This document shows positions 56,494-64,000 of a stretch of 64,000 nucleotides of DNA, piece after piece. This stretch comes from Trichobilharzia szidati. Lineage: Eukaryota; Platyhelminthes; Trematoda; Strigeidida; Schistosomatidae. Both the position numbers and the translations under genes were made by a program. The stretch is from positions 36,342,804 to 36,406,803 of the forward strand of contig OX235277.1 of assembly GCA_944472155.2 (NCBI GenBank). Reading direction: 5' to 3'. Below the pieces are notes generated by a model. It ran no database searches and had not been told where the DNA came from. It was given only the letters and a program-made list of their open reading frames with translations. How positions within the stretch are numbered: position 1 is the stretch's first letter; each line of letters begins with the position of its first letter.

Positions 56494-56690
56494 TTTTTTA
56501 TTAAAGCTTGATTCCACACCGTATTTTTGGTACAAGTATGGAATTTTCAGCATGTGATATCGGTAGCCCAAATTTTGCAGGCCGACCATTGATATCGGGT
56601 GTGCGTCGGCAGGGGATCGAACCTCGGACTATGTGCATGGTCGGCGACAGTCCTAACCGCTGTGCTACAGACGCATCATCATCATTTCAT
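56494..56690 (-). mobile_element. tRNA-headed SINE with CR1-type tail, inserted in left arm
   Basis: Absent from the right arm, so it inserted after the inverted duplication or was lost there. On the minus strand: tRNA-like head (GTAGCACAGCGGTTAGGA, B box GAGGTTCGATCCCC), a body, then TGCTGAAAATTCCATACTTGTACC and GGAATCAAGC..TTAATAAA, the 3' end of the CR1 LINE. The head is nearly the same as at 42.04 kb, but the tail there is RTE-like. Confidence 0.75.
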
Positions 56691-57065
56691 CAAGAGCTGA
56701 CACTGGTTAGAGAAACATTACAAAACTTGCTGAGAGTACTGGAGATCTGCTTCGTCAGCCTAGTTTGTGACTCTTAAGCAATTCCCACCCACCACCAAGG
56801 TTCAGACACAAAACCTGGTTACAAGGCGAGCTCGTAGACTGACTATTCATCAGCCACTGGGACTTAATCCAAAGGATAGCCGATGAGTTCAAACTTCTGC
56901 CAATTTACGATATAGGGCGACCATTAGCCAGTGTCATCGCTGGTGAGCATCCTTCCACACATCCAACCAGTTGTATCCCACTGGTCACGACTTCTAAATA
57001 AAATTCAGGTAAATACCCGACCTGTAATCGATAAGATCAAATCCCTGCAAACCAGCACATGGATA
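56691..57065 (-). mobile_element. Sm-alpha SINE in left arm
   Basis: A full unit with tail (TTTCATCAAGAGCTGACAC), ribozyme segment (GGAGATCTGCTTCGTCAGCC, damaged), tRNA-like part (GGTTACAAGGCGAGCTCGTAG) and leader (GTCACGACTTC on plus at 56980). Mirrored on the plus strand at 59985-60340. Confidence 0.75.
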
Positions 57066-57479
57066 TAAATTTGAGCTTGACAGCCATCTGATCCTATCTG
57101 TTAAATGATCAAATTAATGGAGTAACCATACCAGATGATAAAATATCAAACAATTTGTGACTATTTTATGTCTTATGATCACTTAAAGAAAGGCGTTTAA
57201 TTAGCTCCAAAATTATCGGGTCACTGCATCTTCATTTTCTTGTTTTTATCTAACTGCCAGTATAATGTAGTCGTTTCTTTGGAAGAAACTGCAAGAGACG
57301 ATGAAATAAGAATTTCACTGAGGTGTGTCTTTCATATAAACAGGTTTAATCCAAACAGATTTCTATACAAATATCTGTTAAACGAAGACAAAAATGACAT
57401 CAGTAAAAATAAAGAAAAAGCATTTCTTTTTGAAGAAAGAAAGGTAGAGCAAACAGCCGCAAACCAATTTTAATCAACA

Positions 57480-57705
57480 TATATGTATAATTCATTTTAG
57501 TTCCGAGTTATGCATAGGGCTTCAGCATCACACATCCGTATCACCTTGTTCTCTACAGTCACTTCAGCTGGATCCGAGATTCACCGTTTAACTTTCATCT
57601 CCCCCATGTCTCCCACAAACCAGTGGCCAACTTGTTCCTTCTCATCCGGTTTCACTTAAGGGTGCTTCTAGATCGCTAAGTCACTCCTCTCCATTTCCTT
57701 CTCAA
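57480..57705 (-). mobile_element. Old RTE-type 3' end in left arm
   Basis: TTCCGAGTTATGCATAGGGCTTCAGC is the antisense RTE tail. CCTTGTTCTCTACAGTCACTTC and TTCTCATCCGGTTTCACTTAAG follow RTE order. Mirrored at 59315-59530. Confidence 0.6.
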
Positions 57706-58049
57706 GGTTTGCTGAATAATAGATACTTCTTAGTAATATCTTTATTCTGGACAGTATTTATAAAATGTACAGAATTTTCGGAGGAGTTTATGGAATTATA
57801 TTTATTAATTGGCAGTTTACCCTGTGAAACAATGTTCTCTGATCTGAAGCACAATATATTCGATTATGATATTTCTGCTTTGTCTTCTTCAAGAAATCCA
57901 CCCACGATATCTAGTTGAAAGCCAGTTGTAACATGTTTAAAAGTACATTTTGAGACCCAAGGGGACAACTGAAGGACATTTACCTCATGTATTGGAACAC
58001 TTTGTCACCCACAACCAGGCCATTCGTCAAATCTCGTAGGAAATTGCTT

Positions 58050-58554
58050 ATCAGAAGCTTGTAAACATTTTAAATACACACACGGGTAGATAATATCATT
58101 AGAGGTGATATCTTAATCGATTAAAACAAACCGAACGAAAGAAAATATATGCAATAGAGAGAGAGATAGAAGTTTTTGGTAACTCAGGTTTTAAGCAGGC
58201 CACCAATGGTGGTTAACTAGAGTACACTGTTGCTGATGATTTGTCGACAAGCGATCTAATTTTCTGTGTGGAACAAGAAGGTCAGGCATTAATATAAGTC
58301 TGCAGCCTAACAGAAATGATTTTTCTGATGCACAAGCCAATTCCATAATGTGTACAGAAGCACTGACCAGATATTAGCGTTGAAAATCTGAAACATTTTC
58401 CTCATGCTGATTGCAGAAGAACTTTTATCGATTTCAGATTATTGATTTATATGTATATATATGGTCTTTCTTGCTTTACCGTAGAAATTTATCAATCGAA
58501 TCAAATGCATTGTATATATATATGTGTAAATATATATTGATATAATTGTGTTCT
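58050..58554. other. Centre of the giant inverted repeat, first part
   Basis: Unique relative to the arms. About 58300-58440 (CAGCCTAACAGAAATGA, CGTTGAAAATCTG) resembles a decayed minus-strand RTE. TA-rich microsatellites lie at 58450-58460 and 58513-58536. The rest is not recognised. Confidence 0.45.
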
Positions 58555-58837
58555 CTGAGCTGGATAGTTAATTAGCGAGGCTTTCATTGCCCTACTAGGC
58601 AACATCTTCAGCATCTACTTCAATTTAAAGTGAGCTTTCAGATTTCTCAGTTGTGCCAGTCAAATTGAAGTTCGTGGTTGTCTGTATGTAGTGATATGAG
58701 GAAGTGGATGTCATGTCTTTCGATGGCTAGCTTATGTTCATGGATACGAAGAAGAAGGGGACGTCCACCTTTGACCAATGTAGTGTTCTTTGCAGCTGTT
58801 ACAATTCATTTAGTAGATGATGTTGGTTTTATCTTCA
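58555..58837 (-). mobile_element. PLE-E fragment with internal deletion, in the centre
   Basis: CTGAGCTGGATAGTTAATTAG and GAGGCTTTCATTGCCCTAC are the PLE-E terminal sequence. After TTTCAGATTTCTC it jumps to GTGCCAGTCAAATTGAAGTTC and the GIY-YIG C-terminal part seen at 53975-54150. Closely related to 53590-54150, lacking about 270 bp between. Confidence 0.75.
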
Positions 58838-58844
58838 TAATAGT

Positions 58845-58970
58845 TAAGATTTTATTTTGATAAATCACACAGTGTTGTACAGTAATATAAACTGATGACG
58901 TTTCGAGCACAAATTATTGCTCACAATCATATCAAGTCACTCACACAACTTTTTCCTTCATTTATATATA
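58845..58970. repeat. Dispersed repeat shared with 48037-48185
   Basis: Directly abuts the right arm of the giant inverted repeat. CACAGTGTTGTACAGTAATAT, CTGATGACGTTTCGAGCAC and CACTCACACAACTTTTTCC match 48060-48175. Confidence 0.6.
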
Positions 58971-59984
58971 TAGCAATTTCCTACGAGATTTGACGAATGG
59001 CCTGGTTGTGGGTGACAAAGTGTTCCAATACATGAGGTAAATGTCCTTCAGTTGTCCCCTTGGGTCTCAAAATGTACTTTTAAACATGTTACAACTGGCT
59101 TTCAACTAGATATCGTGGGTGGATTTCTTGAAGAAGACAAAGCAGAAATATCATAATCGAATATATTGTGCTTCAGATCAGAGAACATTGTTTCACAGGG
59201 TAAACTGCCAATTAATAAATATAATTCCATAAACTCCTCCGAAAATTCTGTACATTTTATAAATACTGTCCAGAATAAAGATATTACTAAGAAGTATCTA
59301 TTATTCAGCAAACCTTGAGAAGGAAATGGAGAGGAGTGACTTAGCGATCTAGAAGCACCCTTAAGTGAAACCGGATGAGAAGGAACAAGTTGGCCACTGG
59401 TTTGTGGGAGACATGGGGGAGATGAAAGTTAAACGGTGAATCTCGGATCCAGCTGAAGTGACTGTAGAGAACAAGGTGATACGGATGTGTGATGCTGAAG
59501 CCCTATGCATAACTCGGAACTAAAATGAATTATACATATATGTTGATTAAAATTGGTTTGCGGCTGTTTGCTCTACCTTTCTTTCTTCAAAAAGAAATGC
59601 TTTTTCTTTATTTTTACTGATGTCATTTTTGTCTTCGTTTAACAGATATTTGTATAGAAATCTGTTTGGATTAAACCTGTTTATATGAAAGACACACCTC
59701 AGTGAAATTCTTATTTCATCGTCTCTTGCAGTTTCTTCCAAAGAAACGACTACATTATACTGGCAGTTAGATAAAAACAAGAAAATGAAGATGCAGTGAC
59801 CCGATAATTTTGGAGCTAATTAAACGCCTTTCTTTAAGTGATCATAAGACATAAAATAGTCACAAATTGTTTGATATTTTATCATCTGGTATGGTTACTC
59901 CATTAATTTGGTCATTTAACAGATAGGATCAGATGGCTGTCAAGCTCAAATTTATATCCATGTGCTGGTTTGCAGGGATTTGAT

Positions 59985-60340
59985 CTTATCGATTACAGGT
60001 CGGGTATTTACCTGAATTTTATTTAGAAGTCGTGACCAGTGGGATACAACTGGTTGGATGTGTGGAAGGATGCTCACCAGCGATGACACTGGCTAATGGT
60101 CGCCCTATATCGTAAATTGGCAGAAGTTTGAACTCATCGGCTATCCTTTGGATTAAGTCCCAGTGGCTGATGAATAGTCAGTCTACGAGCTCGCCTTGTA
60201 ACCAGGTTTTGTGTCTGAACCTTGGTGGTGGGTGCGAACTGTTTAAGAGTCACAAACTAGGCTGACGAAACAAATATCCAGTACTGTCAGCTAGTTTTTC
60301 AATGTCTCTCTAACCAGTGTCAGCTCTTGATGAAATCCTG
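59985..60340 (+). mobile_element. Sm-alpha SINE in right arm
   Basis: Mirror of 56691-57065: leader AGAAGTCGTGACCAGTGGG, A-box-like GTCCCAGTGGCTGATGAATAG, ribozyme segment AAGAGTCACAAACTAGGCTGACGAAAC, tail CAGCTCTTGATGAAATCC. The ribozyme is damaged (no intact CTGATGA-type core). Confidence 0.75.
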
Positions 60341-60366
60341 TAACCAAACAAATTTATACGTCTTTT

Positions 60367-61328
60367 ATTATTATTATTATTATTATTGTTTCCTTTAATT
60401 CCCAGAGGAACATAGGGCTTCGGCCGTGCGTCTCCATTGCGTTCGGTTCTCTGCTAGAGTCTTCACCTGGCTCCAGGTCTGCCCACACGCTCTCATCTCC
60501 TCTTCACATGACCTCCTCCAAGTCACCCACCCTTGCACTGACGACCAACTCGCCACTTCCCTTTCGGCCAAGTTCCACTCGAGCAATGGCTTGTCTAGTG
60601 AGGTCACTTGATGGTTTCCTCAGAGTGTGGCCAATCCATCTCCATTTCTTCCTGCCTATTTCTTTCAAAATCGGTTCCTGGTTGGTTCGTTCCCAAAGAT
60701 CCCTGTTGCTGATCTTTTCTGGCCGGCCATCTGATCTTGAGTATTGAGCGAAGACAACTGTTAATGAAGGTCTGTAGTTTGTTTGAGATGCTCTTTATGA
60801 CTCGCAGTGCAAGTCTCTGATCCGTATAGTAGCACTGACTGACTTCACATTGGAGTTGAAAATCCGGAACTTATCTTTGATGCTGAGAGTTTTTGACCTC
60901 CACACAGACTTGAGAGTAGTGAAAGCTTGTCTTAATTGTCCGATTCTTGCTTTGATATCCTCGTCAGTTCCGTCCGCCTGTGGTTGAAGTGATGTTTCCC
61001 AGGTCGGTAGGTAAAAGAGGTTGTTTCTTTCAGGTTCCTCCCATTTATGCTGATTGCTGTCTGTTGCTGTTGCTGGTGGTGTTGGCCAAGAATCTTCATC
61101 ACCGCTGTTTTCTCTATGTTCACCTGAAGCCCTATCTTTGATGCTTCTTCTGCAAACTTGTTGCTTTTCGCTTGCATATCTTTCGGTTTGTGGGAAATCA
61201 GACATATATCATCGGCGAAGTCCAGATCCTCCAAGTTTTTGGGTGAGTCCATTTTAGGCCTGTTTCCTCATTGCCCGCTGTTTGTCGCATTATCCAGTCT
61301 ACTGCAATCAGGAAAATCATTGGCAGTA
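60367..61328 (-). mobile_element. Young RTE LINE inserted in right arm
   Basis: Absent from the left arm, whose uninterrupted site (GATCCGCCAAAAAAGACG) is at 56453-56470, so this insertion is younger than the inverted duplication. 3' tail (TTA)n at 60367-60387. Minus-strand coding: FADD box in NLEDLDFADDICLISH near 61210-61245, VNIEKTAVMKILGQHHQQQQQT, ISINGRNLKETTSF, RIFNSNVKSV, and the C-terminal frame 60395-60607 (CGQTWSQVKTLAENRTQWRRTAEALCSSGN). 5'-truncated in the RT. Frameshifts present. Confidence 0.9.
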
Positions 61329-62885
61329 GCGGATCTTAATCTGTTACTTTTGTGTAGTATTTCACTAATAGATATTTTATTCGTTGATGTTTACAGACTA
61401 CATTTAAGTTTTGTCAAATATAATATGATATAATCAGAGTCATTATCACAGCGTCTTGTGGCAAGTAGTAAACTGGATTTCTTTGACTAATTTGCGATCA
61501 TTTCAAACTTTTAAAAAATAGTAATACCCTGTCACAATTTTGTTTCCTGGTACTATGAAAGTCTCATATGGTTTAGCAGTTGCTACTTTTTATTCTCAAA
61601 CACTCAAGACGTGACTATCGGCAGAGGCACCCTATGAATGATAATCAGCCACTCAGAAGGTCCCAACCAACGCACTCCTAAACTTCACCTAGGGCGCCAC
61701 CCTACAGTGAACCCATGGAAGATGATAGGGTTAGGCGTGAGGCTAGCAATCTAACTTGTAAAATAGACGTTACTGCTACTAAAACGACGAAGTTCGCAAC
61801 CCAATGTCCAACTAAAAGTGGAGGGAACAAATATAAGTGCTTTCCATAGTCCTACAATTGAAATAGTATCTTTCCTATCCATGAATTTGACGTTTTTCCA
61901 CATACATGACTGAAAACGATTAAGTAACATTATAAAGTGAAGAATTCGTTACATTGTGAGTGGCTAGTATGGGTTAAATTTGTAAGAAATGTTCCGGTCT
62001 CCAAAGTTGCCTTGCTAACGGAAGGCCCTGAGTTTGAAACTTGTTAGGTGTACACTGTGAAGAGTCCTCAGCAAAGATGAAACAGCTGTCCAGTTCAACC
62101 TGGCTTTCTAATGGTTCCATAACTGGTATCAGATCATAATCAAGCCTTGAATCTGCAATCAGAATTGTTGTACCGGTATTTATTCCATATATTCAAAATA
62201 TTAGTAAATATTGCTTCTGTTGCTTTTGAATGCTGTGTCGATAACGCGATGAATTGTTTATTTATTTAGTCTTGTCAGCATAAATGAATTGAAACAAAAT
62301 AAAAATTTAAAGCATTCAAAATAAATGTTTTCCTGAAAGGATGCATCTCAGTGACTTACCATTATCTCCTCAGTTGTTTTTAACTGCCTCCACGATCGCT
62401 CTTCCCACAGGACCACCCACCCTCGTATGCCCAACTTCACATGTCCTATTTGCGCTCCCCTAGACTATCTTATGAAGCAACCACAGAAGGGGAACTTAAC
62501 ACCTTGCATGGAGTAGCGGGAATCGTGCTTATGTCCACACCAACTAAAATATAAAGTCGCATTAAAATGTGTTCTGGATGCAAAGGTATTCCGGGAACCA
62601 GGTGGATTCAGGAAAAGCAAATCATGTACTGATCAAGTTGCAACGATAGGCATCATCATCGAACAGAACATAAAATTGCGGTCAAGTTTTGAAAAACCTT
62701 CAAAACTGGTGATGGTGAAGTAATTTGGAAACTTTCCCAGCACCCTGAAGAGCCCAAAACATTTATCAACCTGATTTAACAGCTATATAATAATATCATC
62801 TACCAAATAATTCACAGCGAAGCCTTTAACATGACACAGGAGAAAGGCAACTCTAATTGCTTTCACCGACAGCCTTTATTATGAA

Positions 62886-63394
62886 AGTTTTATATTACCC
62901 AATGAGTGAAAAACAAAAAGCTATTGTTGTTACTTATATTTCAATATTTAGTGCTATAAGCTTTGTCAAAGTATTAATTAACCAGAACTTACAAAATCTC
63001 AGCTCATATATAGCAAACTTAATCATTGTTCTTCAGTCTTAGGTAATTTTTATGTTGTTAGATTAATCAATTGATAAAGATAACAAAAGAATGTGTGGAT
63101 TGCTGAATTTAGTATACACATGAAATTATAAAAATATAAATTGCTTACATAATGAAATTCCCAATCACATTTGTGTTGATTTTGCAACATCATAATGTGG
63201 GGCTGGTTTTGGAACCAGGTCAAATTCTGTCTCAGTCTATTATTCCTATTCATTCGCTGTTTGTGAATTTTGAAGTTTGGATTCCAGTTAACATGAAACA
63301 TTTCTAATATTAGACGAACTTTGTGATTTCTGAAATCTTTAGAGACGATTTCACCATTTTCAGAATTAATTTTGTGATCTGATTCTATTTTCAA
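62886..63394. other. Unassigned, with dispersed repeat at 62872-62990
   Basis: 62897-62960 matches 35930-36000. A 114-codon minus-strand open stretch (63050-63394) is Asn/His-rich without a known motif. I do not call it a gene. Confidence 0.3.
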
Positions 63395-63400
63395 TTATTG

Positions 63401-63796
63401 GATTTGTAGGGATTTTGTTTGATTGCATGGAGCACTTCATCATAAGCTGACATCAGTTAGAGAACCACTGGAAAACCTGTGAGTACTGGACAGCTGTTTC
63501 GTCCTAGTTTGAGACACTTCAGCAGTACGCACCCACTGGGATTCGAAACCAGGACCTTCTGGTTACAAAGCAAGTTCGTGGACCATTGAGCCTGGACCCG
63601 ATCAAATGATCCTTGAATTCTAACTTCTGCCAATTCACGACATAGCGCAACCATTTCGCAATGTCTTCTTCGATGAGTTACTGCCTCATCTTCAACCTGC
63701 TGTACCCTAAAGTTCACGGCTTCCCACTAGAACTCCAGGTTGACTGCCTAGTTAGGGCCAGTCACTAGTGGGCATCAGATTAATTTTCAAGTATTG
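63401..63796 (-). mobile_element. Sm-alpha SINE, complete unit
   Basis: The string GATTTGTAGGGA..TTGTTTGATTGCATGGAGC at 63401 recurs at 63797, giving a 396-bp tandem period. The unit holds tail, ribozyme segment (63484-63531, core changed to CTGAAGT), tRNA-like head with B box GGTTTCGAATCCC, and leader. Monomers in tandem are expected from readthrough of, or RNA processed by, the hammerhead. Confidence 0.85.
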
Positions 63797-64000
63797 GATT
63801 TGTAGGGAATTTGTTTGATTGCATGGAGCACTTCATCATGAGCTGACATCAGTTAGAGAACCACTGGAAAACCTGGGAGTACTGGACAGCTGTTTCGTCT
63901 CAGTTTGGGTGAGTACTGATGAAGAGTCCCAAACTAGGACGAAACAGCTGTCCAGTACTCCCAGGTTTTCTAGTGGTTCTCTAACTGATGTCAGCTCATG
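63797..64000. mobile_element. Second Sm-alpha unit, palindromic at the window end
   Basis: A minus-strand unit starts at 63797 but switches to the plus strand near 63910. 63838-63909 and about 63926-64000 are reverse complements around 63919. The plus arm carries ribozyme parts GTACTG, ATGAAGA (C3 to A), GTCCCAAACTAGGAC, GAAACAGCTGTCCAGTAC at 63913-63959. The structure continues past the window edge. Confidence 0.85.

Larger units (their letters stand above)
54965..58049. repeat. Giant inverted repeat, left arm
   Basis: Reverse complement of 58971-62885 apart from one SINE insertion here (56494-56690) and one RTE insertion in the other arm. Positions of the inner part obey left + right = 117020 without indels from 56700 to 58049. 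Contents left to right: RTE RT remnant, SINE pieces, unknown sequence, Sm-alpha, unique sequence with short open stretches, an RTE tail and more unique sequence. Confidence 0.9.
58971..62885. repeat. Giant inverted repeat, right arm
   Basis: Partner of 54965-58049. The inner 1.36 kb (58971-60330) is nearly identical to its partner (about one mismatch seen per several hundred bases in the part checked). The outer part (61329-62885) is visibly diverged, roughly 85-90%. The arm is interrupted by an RTE at 60367-61328. Confidence 0.9.

Noticed and set aside
57240..57918. Two duplicated small genes (77 and 69 codons) repeated at 59102-59780
   Set aside because: They are identical only because they lie in the near-identical inner arms of the inverted repeat. 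No motif, and composition is AT-driven.
58845..58970. A hammerhead from CTGATGACGTTTCGAGCAC
   Set aside because: No GAA core in the correct place on either strand; the strings only resemble parts of the motif.
1..64000. LTR retrotransposons or endogenous viruses
   Set aside because: No paired direct LTRs, protease, integrase or capsid-like motifs were seen. The terminal repeats found belong to PLEs.
1..64000. CRISPR arrays, bacterial operons or spliced-leader gene
   Set aside because: No short regularly spaced repeats, no bacterial gene organisation, and no schistosome spliced-leader-like sequence was noticed.

Overview
The window reads as eukaryotic, AT-rich, repeat-saturated DNA from a blood fluke (genus Schistosoma or a close schistosome relative). 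The basis is the mix of repeats: many copies of a tRNA-headed SINE of the Sm-alpha type that carries a short hammerhead ribozyme, RTE-clade LINEs (SR2/SR3-like), a CR1-like LINE, and several lineages of Penelope-like elements (PLEs) with GIY-YIG endonuclease domains and hammerhead-like motifs in their terminal repeats. Species cannot be decided from sequence alone. I found no convincing host gene, rRNA or functional tRNA. Nearly every recognisable coding stretch belongs to a decayed retroelement.

Layout. 1-5 kb: a broken RTE with a nested SINE, a PLE GIY-YIG fragment, a second SINE type and a compact PLE flanked by inverted terminal repeats (3188-4610). 5.6-7.4 kb: two minus-strand RTE copies, then a three-unit tandem repeat (7454-7912). 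8.2-12.5 kb: decayed RTE copies, an Sm-alpha copy and a PLE end with a hammerhead-like fold. 13-17 kb: a CR1 reverse transcriptase, a perfect 185-bp palindrome, a PLE reverse transcriptase and a CR1 endonuclease. 17.28-17.99 kb: an unfamiliar 708-bp element with terminal inverted repeats and TTAA on both sides. 18.5-25.9 kb: SINEs, an internally deleted RTE and two head-to-head Sm-alpha pairs. 26.3-29.9 kb: a PLE and a local duplication. 30-48.7 kb: a mosaic of CR1, PLE, RTE and SINE pieces. 49.8-51.3 kb: a young RTE and a PLE end. 53.5-54.9 kb: a head-to-head PLE pair. 54.97-62.89 kb: a giant inverted repeat with arms of about 2.9 kb once later insertions are removed. 63.4-64.0 kb: an Sm-alpha tandem dimer that turns into a palindrome at the window end.

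How the parts relate. The RTE and CR1 LINEs and the PLEs are the likely enzyme sources. The SINEs borrow LINE tails: one tRNA-like head occurs with an RTE-type tail at 42 kb and with a CR1-type tail at 56.5 kb. All inverted pairs I found have the same polarity, minus-strand copy on the left and plus-strand copy on the right (5' ends facing). This suggests one recurrent insertion or rearrangement mechanism. All copies seen are 5'-truncated, frameshifted or interrupted by stops, so none looks autonomous.

Limits: identities are by-eye alignments, boundaries are good to about 10-50 bp, and family names rest on motif recognition without a database search.
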